A stretch of 64,000 nucleotides of DNA from Fervidibacter sinensis (GTDB lineage: Bacteria; Armatimonadota; Fervidibacteria; Fervidibacterales; Fervidibacteraceae). Made by a program: the position numbers and the translations under genes. Under the pieces are notes generated by a model, which ran no database searches, was not told the DNA's origin, and worked only from the letters and a program-made list of their open reading frames with translations. The stretch is taken from the NCBI GenBank assembly GCA_032161045.1, contig JAVHTH010000007.1; one strand, 5' to 3'. Of the stretch, positions 6,447 through 14,631 are shown piece after piece (position 1 is the stretch's first letter; every line of letters starts with the position of its first letter).

Positions 6447-8774
6447 ATGGCTATGGGCAATTATTGGCGGTTTGAAAGCAACCCGTTTTGGCATCACGAG
6501 TGGAGGGAGTTTGACGCTGAAGTTTTCGTCCGCATCGTCGGCGGGCTTATCGCTGGCACTATCGCAATTCAAGTTGGCTTGGCTTCGCTGTTTTTGCTCA
6601 TAAAGCCCGACCCGTTTTGGGTTGGCTCAAACCTTTTCCTTGCTGTGTTGATTTTCCACCTAATTGCGCGAGTGCAAGTTGACAAACATCTCCCGAAAAG
6701 GTCTTTCGTTGACGATGCACAAAGGGGCACTCTTGACTTTTTGCGAATTTTGCCTGTCAGCGGGCACGAGTTGGTGTTGGCTCGCAAATTGCCAGAATGG
6801 TTTCTGCGACTTTTCATCGCCGGTCTTTGGTCGCCCCTTTACGCTGCTTCTTTAACCTTGCTCGGTTTACCGCCAACTTCGGCGATCCCGCTTTCGTTGC
6901 TTCTGGGCATATCGGGTTGGATGGAAACCGTCACGCTGACCTTGCTCCTTCTTTTGCCAGTGCCTGCATCTGTTTCGCTTTTGCTTCTTTTCGCACTTGT
7001 CATCGCTTGGTCATCAGGAGGGATCACTTGGATTGACAAAACTCCGACAAACCAGCGTTTGTCCTTTAATGCAGGGTTGACGGTTCTGTTGGCTCTCTGT
7101 TTGATCGCAATGCAATTGAGCAAAGTCCGAAATTGGGCAGGAGCGTTTGACTTCTTTTCACCGCAACCGTTTTACGGGACACTCTTAACACCCATTTGGG
7201 CAACTTTGTGGCTCATGGCAGCAGTCGGCTGGGCAAGGGTTGACAGAATCGCGAGATGGCTTGAAACGCCGAAGGGGCTAAGGCGATTTTACTTTGTCCC
7301 GTCGCTTTTCATCGTGCTGTTTTTCGCTCAAGGTTTCCTTTGGGGATGGTTGCAGCAAGTTAGGAGGTGGCAACCTGCAGACTGCTTTGCAGCGTGTGCA
7401 TCTTTCGCCTTCGTTCTCGGTGGCACTTTGCATTGGCTTTGGCTCAACTGGACATGGGCTGAAAAGACGCCACCAGAAAAACCGCCAATTTCTTGGTTGC
7501 CAGAAACAATTGCTTGGCGTTCGGTCGCAGCCCTTGTGCCACTGTTCGGTTGCTGGAAAGCATCTTTGCCGCTCTCGCAAGTTGATGCAGGCTTTTTCAG
7601 CGTTTGGCTCACCCTCTCCGCACTTGACACCTTTTCGCTCGCTCTGACCAAAAGCCTTGTTTTCAGGGTTATGGTTGAGTGGCGGTTGAAAGTGACAGAG
7701 TTTTTGTCAGGTTTAGCCTTCGTGCCGTTAATGGGGATTGTTTTTCGTTTGCCTTTTCTCGCTGCGCTCAGCCCATCGGTCGCTTTGCTCGTTTTGGGAT
7801 GGCAACCTTTGCTGACAACTGTCAACCCAATTCGTGTTGGCGGTTCGTTTTCAATTGTTGTGCCGAGCGTTTCGTTTCTGACCGCCACAATTGCACCAGC
7901 GTTTCGGACATTGCTGCTTGCAATCGCTTGGCGTTTAGTGAATGCACCCGCTTTGAGTCTGCGATTGCAGGTCGGAACAAGTTTCTTAGCCCGACTATCT
8001 CGTCTCATCAACCTTATTTGCGACTTCGTTTTCATCCTGCCCGCAGTTGAAAAGATGCTGGTTGCTCGCACCCAAAACCCTGTTTTCAGGCATATGGTTT
8101 CGGTTACCCGTTGGCGTTATAGTTGGCTACCCTATTTCGCCGCTTTCGTGGTCGGATTACTGAAACCACCTTTGAGCGCAGCCTTGTTTGTCTCTTTTGC
8201 TTTGGCATTCGTTCCAGTCTTTTGGTTTGCGACCTACATGACGGTTCACAACTATTTGCGCAAATTGCACCAGACAGGTGAGTTATGGCAGTGGCTCATT
8301 ACACCTTTACCGAGCAAAGCAATTGTCAATGGTTGGCGCTATGGCGGATGGTGGTGGCAGTTGAGATGGCTTGGTTTGCCGATGTGGCTTTTCGCCGGTG
8401 GTTTGGTCGGTGGCGGAATTACCTACTTGCTCAAACTTTGGCTCTTCTTGACGCCCGTTTTGATCATAATCGCAGTGTTGGGCATATTGATTGTCGCCAA
8501 CATGGTCATGGGCGCTGTCCCCGCTGCAATCGTTGATGCACTTCGTGAACCGCACCAAGCCTTTTCTCGGCAAGGGAATCAATGGAGCAAGCGGAAAGCC
8601 CTTGGGCTTGCAAGTTTTATGACAATCGTGATCGGCATCTCGGTCGGAAGTTGTGGCTTCCTTTGGTTCATTGCACCGCTCGTCGGTTTAGTGATGTCAA
8701 GTGCGAGCATTGACCCAGCAGTGCGGGCGTTAGAGCAAATTCGCAGAGCGCCAATGGACAGGCTGCCAACATAG
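6447..8774 (+). CDS. Large polytopic ABC-2-like membrane protein
   Basis: A 775-residue integral membrane protein with well over ten hydrophobic segments and short polar loops. The N-terminus (NPFWHHEWREF, then RGTLDFLRILPVSGHELVLARKL) resembles permeases of the ABC-2 class found in Armatimonadota and Planctomycetes. A similar pattern recurs after about residue 545 (NPVFRHMVSVTRWRY, later ELWQWLITPLPSKAIVNGWRY), suggesting two fused permease halves. No ATP-binding partner is adjacent, so it either pairs with an ATPase elsewhere or is not a classical transporter. Start ATG at 6447 (a second ATG is at 6453); the ribosome-binding site is weak. Substrate unknown. Confidence 0.6.
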   Translation: MAMGNYWRFESNPFWHHEWREFDAEVFVRIVGGLIAGTIAIQVGLASLFLLIKPDPFWVGSNLFLAVLIFHLIARVQVDKHLPKRSFVDDAQRGTLDFLRILPVSGHELVLARKLPEWFLRLFIAGLWSPLYAASLTLLGLPPTSAIPLSLLLGISGWMETVTLTLLLLLPVPASVSLLLLFALVIAWSSGGITWIDKTPTNQRLSFNAGLTVLLALCLIAMQLSKVRNWAGAFDFFSPQPFYGTLLTPIWATLWLMAAVGWARVDRIARWLETPKGLRRFYFVPSLFIVLFFAQGFLWGWLQQVRRWQPADCFAACASFAFVLGGTLHWLWLNWTWAEKTPPEKPPISWLPETIAWRSVAALVPLFGCWKASLPLSQVDAGFFSVWLTLSALDTFSLALTKSLVFRVMVEWRLKVTEFLSGLAFVPLMGIVFRLPFLAALSPSVALLVLGWQPLLTTVNPIRVGGSFSIVVPSVSFLTATIAPAFRTLLLAIAWRLVNAPALSLRLQVGTSFLARLSRLINLICDFVFILPAVEKMLVARTQNPVFRHMVSVTRWRYSWLPYFAAFVVGLLKPPLSAALFVSFALAFVPVFWFATYMTVHNYLRKLHQTGELWQWLITPLPSKAIVNGWRYGGWWWQLRWLGLPMWLFAGGLVGGGITYLLKLWLFLTPVLIIIAVLGILIVANMVMGAVPAAIVDALREPHQAFSRQGNQWSKRKALGLASFMTIVIGISVGSCGFLWFIAPLVGLVMSSASIDPAVRALEQIRRAPMDRLPT

Positions 8775-8997
8775 TTTCAGTGCAAAGTGCGATGTGCGAA
8801 GTGCAAATTTTGTGTGAGACCAGATAAATGCCGAGCCGAAAATTTTGACGGACGGGCAAATAGGCAATTAGGCAGGTCGGGACTTTAAACTTTTAGCGGT
8901 CGTTAAAACCGCCGTCTCTTGTAAAGGCAACCAATATTGTTGTTAACGCGCAACGCTCAACGCCGAACGCACAACGCAATTCAAGGGGTGATGAGTG
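8775..8997. repeat. Degenerate repeat remnants
   Basis: About 220 bp hold worn repeat units: a GTGCAAAGTGCGATGTGCGAAGTGC tract at about 8786, a GCGGTCGTTAAAACCGCC hairpin at about 8889-8906, and a CAACGCTCAACGCCGAACGC tract at about 8951. A similar tract recurs near 16118. No gene is apparent. Confidence 0.5.
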
Positions 8998-10017
8998 ATG
9001 GCTCGGTCGGATTGGGGTATTGGGATCGTGGGCTTAGGAGGCATCGCAAACACTCACATTCAAGCCTACAAAAACGCTGGCTTGAAAGTCATCGGCGGTG
9101 CAGATGTTGACGAGCAAAGGACAAAAGCGATGAAGGAACGATGGCAGTTGCCTTTCGTCACGACGGATTGGCGAGAGTTGATTGACCATCCCGAAGTCCG
9201 CATCGTTGATATCGCAACCCCGCACAAGTTTGAAATCCGCATGCCCATCGTTGAATATGCAGCAAAGAAGGGCAAAGCCATTTTCGTCCAAAAGCCACTT
9301 TTGCCTTACCTTGACCAAGCGAAGGAACTCGTTGAGGTTGCGGAACGCTACGGCGCGCCGCTTATGGTCAACCAAAATTCGGTTTTCGTTCCTGCCTTCC
9401 TTGAGATTGAACGATACATGCGCGACGGAGCAATTGGCACGCCTTATTACTGCCAAATTGAGAACCGAAACTGGTTTGACTTGAGCGCTCACCCTTGGTA
9501 TGGCAAGGACGAAAGGTGGGTTGCAAGCGACATGGCAGTTCACCATTTTGCGCTCGTTCACCATTGGTTTGGCGAGTGGGAAAGCGTTTACGCGATCATG
9601 GGGCGAGATCCGTCGCAAACGGGCATAAAGGGCGACAACTGGAATGTCGTGCTTATTCGGTTCAAAAACGGGGTTCAGGCTTGCATCATCAACAATTGGG
9701 CATATCGCGGCAACCGGTTGCGACCGCACCCAAGGGAGGAAATCGTCATTCAAGGTGACAAAGGTTGCATCACTGGCGACAGCGAGGAAGTTTGCATTGT
9801 CACCGTTGACCCGCCAGCAAGGATTTACCCGCAATTTCAGGGCAAATGGTTTCCCGACGCATTTGCAAATGCGATGTGCCACTTCATTGACGCTTTGGAA
9901 GCGGGCAAACCCTTTCTTTGCAGCGGTCGCGACAACTTGAGCGTTATTGCCGTAATTGAGGCAGCATACATTTCTGTCAAGGAACGCCGTGAAGTGAAGC
10001 GAGAGGAAATCATTTGA
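8998..10017 (+). CDS. Gfo/Idh/MocA family oxidoreductase
   Basis: Probable NAD(P)-dependent dehydrogenase of a sugar or cyclitol. The N-terminal Rossmann fold opens with GIVGLGGIANTH; the C-terminal half is the alpha/beta substrate domain. The usual EKP motif reads VQKPLL here, keeping Lys-Pro but replacing the Glu. The sequence HPWYGKDERWVASDMAVHH carries the likely active-site His region. I use the ATG at 8998; an in-frame GTG at 8995 is possible, with AGGGGTGATG just upstream. With the FG-GAP protein and aldo/keto reductase that follow it forms a rightward carbohydrate-related group. Substrate cannot be read from sequence. Confidence 0.9.
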   Translation: MARSDWGIGIVGLGGIANTHIQAYKNAGLKVIGGADVDEQRTKAMKERWQLPFVTTDWRELIDHPEVRIVDIATPHKFEIRMPIVEYAAKKGKAIFVQKPLLPYLDQAKELVEVAERYGAPLMVNQNSVFVPAFLEIERYMRDGAIGTPYYCQIENRNWFDLSAHPWYGKDERWVASDMAVHHFALVHHWFGEWESVYAIMGRDPSQTGIKGDNWNVVLIRFKNGVQACIINNWAYRGNRLRPHPREEIVIQGDKGCITGDSEEVCIVTVDPPARIYPQFQGKWFPDAFANAMCHFIDALEAGKPFLCSGRDNLSVIAVIEAAYISVKERREVKREEII

Positions 10018-10127
10018 GTTACACCGCCACGCTTAACCTAAAGTTCCACACTTTTGCTCTGGCTAAAATCCGACGCTAAATTTCTCAGCATGCCTATTGA
10101 GCCGTTCAGGAAGGAGGCGGTTAGGCG

Positions 10128-11534
10128 ATGCAGCAAAGATTTTTGTGGTTTTGTTGCGGGCTATTGGCAATTTTTGCGACGCTTTCAAACTACGGCTTTA
10201 AGGCTGAATTCCAACCTTCAATCCCGCCTTACCCTCGCAACCCATTCGTCATCAAACTTGACATCCCGCCAATTCAGAGCAACGAGGACAGTGCGGGCAG
10301 CATGATTGTCGCCGACTTGGACAATGATGGTCGGATGGATTACCTTGTTACTGTTCGCGGTCATGTCGCTGCTTACCGTTGGGACGGACGCAAACTTTGG
10401 GTGCTCAAAGTTGATTTGCGTGTTGGTGGCGCTGCTGAGAGCGAAGGCTTGCCGGGACATCACGGAGCCGGTGTTCAAGCGACAGATATTGACGGCGACA
10501 AACGAACTGAAGTGCTCTTTTTGACCAACGACAGCACACTTCATGTCGTTGACGGCGTCACAGGGAAGACAAAATGGACTGCGAGACCACCAGTTCCTGA
10601 AGGTGCTGAAAGATGGGAGCACCTTGCAGTTGTCAACCTTCGCGGCAAAGGTGACAGAGACATTGTGCTTCAAGCGACGAACGCGAAAGGTTACCGCATG
10701 GGACGCTATGTTGCAGCCTTTGCCCTTGACGATTTGCAGAGAGGCAACACAAAGCCGCTTTGGCAGCGCGATGATTTTCTCGCCTGCGCCCACAACGGTT
10801 TGAGAGTCGCTGACTTAGATGGCGACGGTCGCGACGAAATTATCAGCGGTTGCATCCTTGCACCTGATGGGAGTGAAATTTTCCGCTTGCTTGATGTTCG
10901 TGGACACCTTGACAGTGTCTTCATCGCTGATGTTCGCCCTGACATTCCCGGCTTGGAAGTTGTTGCCCTTGAGGAAGGTGGTAACCGGGTTTTCCTGTTC
11001 GGCACAAAAGGCTTAATTTGGGTTGCCGACCACAAGCGACAAGAACCGCAAAATGCCGCCGTTGGCGAATTTGACCCTAACCGTCCCGGCTTGGAAATTT
11101 GGTGTCGGAGCAGATACGATGTCCACCAAAAGCCTTGGGTCTTTGACGCTTTCGGGAAAGTCATCGCCGATTACGAATTGAGCAAGGTCGCACCGATGGA
11201 TTGGACAGAGAAAGGGGTTGAGGTTATCTTCGCCATTCATTGGGATGGAACAGGTCGCCAACATATTGCTGCGAAGGAGAGACATAAATCAGGAGATGTC
11301 GCCGTCATTGAGCCAATGACAGGCAGATTTGTTGCCCGCTTCAAAGAACGAGCCGACCGACTCTATGTCGCCGATGTCGCTGGCGATTGGCGTGAAGAGT
11401 TGATCGTGCTTTCCGGCAACGAACTGCACATTTACCAAAACGAAGCGATAAATCCAAACCCCAACCGTCCGAGATTGTGGACACAGCAACTTTACAGGCG
11501 AACAAAGGCGGTTTGGAATTACTACTCGCCATAA
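10128..11534 (+). CDS. Secreted FG-GAP/VCBS repeat protein
   Basis: A 468-residue exported protein with an N-terminal signal-like segment (FLWFCCGLLAIFATLSNYGFKA). The rest is a beta-propeller built of FG-GAP-type units, with Asp-rich calcium loops at DLDNDGRMDY, DIDGDKRTEV, DLDGDGRDEI and weaker ones later (DVRPDIPGLEV, DVAGDWREEL). The blades resemble the propeller of PL11 rhamnogalacturonan lyases, but I cannot confirm lyase residues. It may bind or cleave polysaccharide outside the membrane. AAGGAGG precedes the ATG. It lies 110 bp after a Gfo/Idh/MocA gene. Confidence 0.75.
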   Translation: MQQRFLWFCCGLLAIFATLSNYGFKAEFQPSIPPYPRNPFVIKLDIPPIQSNEDSAGSMIVADLDNDGRMDYLVTVRGHVAAYRWDGRKLWVLKVDLRVGGAAESEGLPGHHGAGVQATDIDGDKRTEVLFLTNDSTLHVVDGVTGKTKWTARPPVPEGAERWEHLAVVNLRGKGDRDIVLQATNAKGYRMGRYVAAFALDDLQRGNTKPLWQRDDFLACAHNGLRVADLDGDGRDEIISGCILAPDGSEIFRLLDVRGHLDSVFIADVRPDIPGLEVVALEEGGNRVFLFGTKGLIWVADHKRQEPQNAAVGEFDPNRPGLEIWCRSRYDVHQKPWVFDAFGKVIADYELSKVAPMDWTEKGVEVIFAIHWDGTGRQHIAAKERHKSGDVAVIEPMTGRFVARFKERADRLYVADVAGDWREELIVLSGNELHIYQNEAINPNPNRPRLWTQQLYRRTKAVWNYYSP

Positions 11535-11625
11535 ATCGTTTCGTTTGCGCCCAAAGTAAAGCGCTGTGCACACACGATAAAATTGCGTTGCGGCGCGTAA
11601 ATTTGTGAAAGGGGTGACGGGAGCG

Positions 11626-12573
11626 ATGCAGTATCGGACTTTGGGCAAAACTGGGTGGAAAGTTTCTGTCATTGGGCTTGGGACTTGGAACATCGGTGGG
11701 CAGTGGGGTGAGGTTGATGACCGAACAGCACTGGCGACAATTTGGAAAGCATATGAGTGCGGAGTCAATTTCTTTGATACCGCTGATGCTTACGGCGAAC
11801 CTCCGGGGCGAAGCGAGGAACTGCTTGGTAAGGCTTTGCAAGGTATCAGGCATGAAGTTTTCATCGCAACTAAGGTAGGCAATTGGGCACGCAGACACGG
11901 TCATCCCCTACCCTACACCTCCCCGCTTCACATAATTGCCTGCTGCCATGCAAGCCTTTACCGGCTGCGAACCGACTACATTGACCTTTACCAATGCCAT
12001 ATCGGCAACCCGACAGATGCGGAAATTGAAGTTTTCCTTGAAGCCTTTGATCGGTTGAAAGAACAGGGGAAAATCCGCGCCTACGGGATTTCAACGAACT
12101 CTCTTGACGCCTTGCAGCGTTTCAACAAGTACGGAACTTGTGCCACCTGCCAACTTGACTACAGTATTCTGAACCGAGCACCCGAGAAAGACTTGCTTCC
12201 ATATTGTCAAGAGCAAAACATCGGCGTAATTGTTCGCGGTCCGTTGGCAATGGGAATTCTGTCAGGCAAGTTCACCCCAGACACAGTATTCACTGACGAA
12301 GTTCGGAGAAGTTGGAATGAAGGGGAAAGACGGCAACGGTTTTTGCGCCGGCTTGAGGTTGTTGAGCGGTTGAGGTTCTTGGAACGCAACGGTCGGACAA
12401 TGGCTCAAGCGGCTTTGCAATTCGTGATTTCCCATCCGGCAGTCAGTTGCACGATTCCCGGTGCAAAATCGCCACAACAAGCAGAGATGAATGCGATGGC
12501 TGGCGACGGGACATTGACCCCAGAGGAGTTGGCAGCCATAAACGAAGTGGTTCAACCCGGAAGCACCGCCTGA
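11626..12573 (+). CDS. Aldo/keto reductase
   Basis: NAD(P)H-dependent carbonyl reductase with a TIM-barrel fold. The family signature MQYRTLGKTGWKVSVIGLGTW opens the protein. Asp and Tyr of the catalytic tetrad are in FFDTADAYGEPPGRSEELLG, the Lys in VFIATKVGNW, and the His segment is LYQCHIGNP. The C-terminal cofactor loop IPGAKSPQQ is present. I start at ATG 11626 because GGGGTGACGGGAG lies just upstream, although an in-frame start at 11605 exists. Its stop is 4 bp from the convergent stop of the acetyltransferase gene, with no room for a terminator. Confidence 0.93.
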   Translation: MQYRTLGKTGWKVSVIGLGTWNIGGQWGEVDDRTALATIWKAYECGVNFFDTADAYGEPPGRSEELLGKALQGIRHEVFIATKVGNWARRHGHPLPYTSPLHIIACCHASLYRLRTDYIDLYQCHIGNPTDAEIEVFLEAFDRLKEQGKIRAYGISTNSLDALQRFNKYGTCATCQLDYSILNRAPEKDLLPYCQEQNIGVIVRGPLAMGILSGKFTPDTVFTDEVRRSWNEGERRQRFLRRLEVVERLRFLERNGRTMAQAALQFVISHPAVSCTIPGAKSPQQAEMNAMAGDGTLTPEELAAINEVVQPGSTA

Positions 12574-12577
12574 TTGC

Positions 12578-13840
12578 TCAAAAGTGGTCGCCACCCCAGT
12601 AAACGGTCGGGTGAGTTGGAAAGAGCAGCGAAAGCAACGCGGTTTGAGTTTCGTCTAAGGAAATGTCTTTGTGAGCCAAAAGGTGGCGCCACTGCCAAGC
12701 CGAAACCACCCCGAAAAAGAGCAAGCAAAATTCTCGCGGAGTTACAATTACCGTCACTTCGGCTACATCGTTGTCCCGAATTCTCACTTTTCCGCTTTTG
12801 ACCTCAAGCACTGCAGATTGTTCGGGCTTGGAAAGCGAGAAGCAAAACGAACCGCTTAAATCTTTTGCTCCAACCTCAGCCAAAGTTTTCTCCATCAACG
12901 GCTGGGCAATTTCCAAACATTGTGTCAAGTCGTTGACCCTGAGCATCATGTGTTCGGAAACCTGATGCCACAAGGTCGCATTGGTCAGGCTTGACAAAAT
13001 TTGTGGTAATGGGTGCATGAACGGTGTGATGCCTTCAATAATGCCTTCTTTGTCCTCGGCTTTTGCCTCTTCCGCTAAAGCAATTGCAAGCACAACAACC
13101 GCTTGCGGGTGCTCCGGGTCGTAAGCGAACTCGGTCAACCTGATCCCTTGCTCTGTTGCGAAAGCGCAGGCATACCCAACCAACCGTCCCTCGTCCCGCG
13201 TCCCCCGTCCCATTACAACTACATGGCTTGGCTTTAGCCCAAGATATTGTGGGTGACCGTCAAGCCAAAAGTTGTCAGGGCGAGCGTGGCAAAGGCTCAA
13301 CTGCAACTTCTCAACATGCTTTCGGTAAATTGCCTGTAACTCGGGCAAATCTTTGTCAAGTTCGTATGGTCGGACAAAGTAACCTTCAGGTGCTTGTCCC
13401 TTATCAGGCAAGTGTTGAACTTTTAAGCGAAATCGCCATTCTGGGAAATCTGCCCAACCCAATCTGGCGTAGAAAGGGTTGATGCCTGTGAAGAGCATGC
13501 TTATGGCATGTCCCTTCCGCTTCATGTAGGCAATTGCATCATCAAGGAGCAAAGTTGCCAAACCTTGTCCACGATATTCTGGCAGTGTTCCGACCCCTCC
13601 GATCCCGCCCATTGGCAGGATGGCTTGTCCGCGATAGAACACAGGTCGTTCGGCAACCCAAACATGGCTCACTATTTTGCCGTCAACTTCCGCGATTCGG
13701 ATTTGCTCAACGGCGAAAGTGCTGTCTTCCCAAATCTGTCTCCTAAACCGCTCTCGTGGTTCCTCGCCAAACGCGCCACACAAAACTTCCCAAACAGTTG
13801 TCAACTCCTCTGGCTTAGGGTTGCGGACAACCACACTCAT
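12578..13840 (-). CDS. Eis-like GNAT N-acetyltransferase
   Basis: A 420-residue acetyl-CoA-dependent acetyltransferase. The N-terminal GNAT fold has the cofactor motif GVGTLPEYRGQGLATLLL (about 81-98). The overall plan (GNAT, second GNAT-like domain, C-terminal sterol-carrier-like domain) fits the Eis/DUF4111-type enzymes, which can acetylate amines such as aminoglycosides or protein lysines; the substrate here is unknown. The ATG overlaps the toxin stop (ATGA, 13837-13840) with GGAGGCGGAGGA just upstream, so translation is coupled to the RelE-like gene. An in-frame GGGACG-type repeat (GRGTRDEGR, about residues 209-219) interrupts the second domain. Confidence 0.85.
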   Translation of the reverse strand: MSVVVRNPKPEELTTVWEVLCGAFGEEPRERFRRQIWEDSTFAVEQIRIAEVDGKIVSHVWVAERPVFYRGQAILPMGGIGGVGTLPEYRGQGLATLLLDDAIAYMKRKGHAISMLFTGINPFYARLGWADFPEWRFRLKVQHLPDKGQAPEGYFVRPYELDKDLPELQAIYRKHVEKLQLSLCHARPDNFWLDGHPQYLGLKPSHVVVMGRGTRDEGRLVGYACAFATEQGIRLTEFAYDPEHPQAVVVLAIALAEEAKAEDKEGIIEGITPFMHPLPQILSSLTNATLWHQVSEHMMLRVNDLTQCLEIAQPLMEKTLAEVGAKDLSGSFCFSLSKPEQSAVLEVKSGKVRIRDNDVAEVTVIVTPREFCLLFFGVVSAWQWRHLLAHKDISLDETQTALLSLLFPTHPTVYWGGDHF

Positions 13841-14127
13841 TTCCTCCGCCTCCCAACTCTTTTTCGCAGCCTTTGGTAAACTTCGTTGTGCTTTCCGATG
13901 TCAATGATTGTGATGGTTCGGGCTTGAAAGTCAAGGGTGTAAAGGATGCGAAACTGACCAACATGGATGCTGTATTCTTCAGCACCTGTCATCTTCTCGT
14001 GCTGGATGAAATCGGCATTTTCCGCCAGCCAATCAATTCGCTTAGCAACAGGTATGCGCAGATGGTGTGGCAATTTCTTCATTTCGCGCCTCGCTTGAAC
14101 TGAAAGCACAACTTGCCACTTGCTCAC
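13837..14127 (-). CDS. RelE/ParE-family toxin
   Basis: About 96 residues with the RelE/ParE fold pattern: WQVVLSVQARREMKKLPHHLRIPVAKRI, then YSIHVGQFRILYTLDF, then IIDIGKHNEVYQRLRKR. RelE members cleave mRNA on the ribosome; ParE members poison gyrase. The GRFRILY-like strand and the basic C-terminal tail (RKRVGRRRK) fit RelE better. I place the start at GTG 14127, overlapping the antitoxin stop by 4 bp (GTGA). The longer ORF to 14160 would only add translated antitoxin sequence. The stop overlaps the acetyltransferase start by 4 bp. Confidence 0.85.
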   Translation of the reverse strand: MSKWQVVLSVQARREMKKLPHHLRIPVAKRIDWLAENADFIQHEKMTGAEEYSIHVGQFRILYTLDFQARTITIIDIGKHNEVYQRLRKRVGRRRK

Positions 14128-14474
14128 TCCAGCCCCAACTCCCTCTTCACTTGCTCCCATGGAACCACCTTCCCCTCAGCGATTTGCTTCCTTGCCCTTT
14201 CAAGCCTTCTCTTTTCCCTCGCCGTCAACTTGTAGTCGCTGTATCGGCATTTCAAACCTCCCTCGTTCAAAAAAACCGCCTTGACCTTGCTTGGTGGCTT
14301 CCCGACCTTTCGCAAATAGTCGGCGTAGCCTTCCTCAGTGTAAAAGACCAAAGTCCCGTCATCGTCAACATAACAGTCTTTTCGCTTCTCAGCCTCTATC
14401 ACTTGCTTGATAAACTCGCGCAATTCCTCAATTGTCATCTCGGCGACCGTTTGGTGGGATTTGCTTTTCGCCAT
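14124..14474 (-). CDS. Antitoxin partner of the RelE-like toxin
   Basis: A 116-residue acidic/basic protein just upstream of the toxin. The N-terminus (TVAEMTIEELREFIKQVIEAEKRKD) matches small antitoxins that begin with a Thr-Ile-Glu-Glu-Leu helix. The C-terminal half is basic and helical (KLTAREKRRLERARKQI) and may contact DNA or the toxin. ATG 14474 has AGGTG eight bases upstream and is preferred to the upstream in-frame ATG at 14531. Its TGA overlaps the toxin GTG. A divergent VWA gene begins 157 bp away, so the operon promoter must lie in that gap. Confidence 0.75.
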   Translation of the reverse strand: MAKSKSHQTVAEMTIEELREFIKQVIEAEKRKDCYVDDDGTLVFYTEEGYADYLRKVGKPPSKVKAVFLNEGGLKCRYSDYKLTAREKRRLERARKQIAEGKVVPWEQVKRELGLE

Positions 14475-14631
14475 AAGTTGACACCTCACTTTCGCGGCAA
14501 AGCCTTTCAGTCGCTGCCTCTGATTTTGCAAAGGGATGGCAAAATTTGCAACGGAACACTTGCGCGATATGGTTGAAGGCTTATTTTCGGTTCGGCTCTA
14601 ACTCAAAGCGCGGCTTGAAGGGGGCGAGAAG

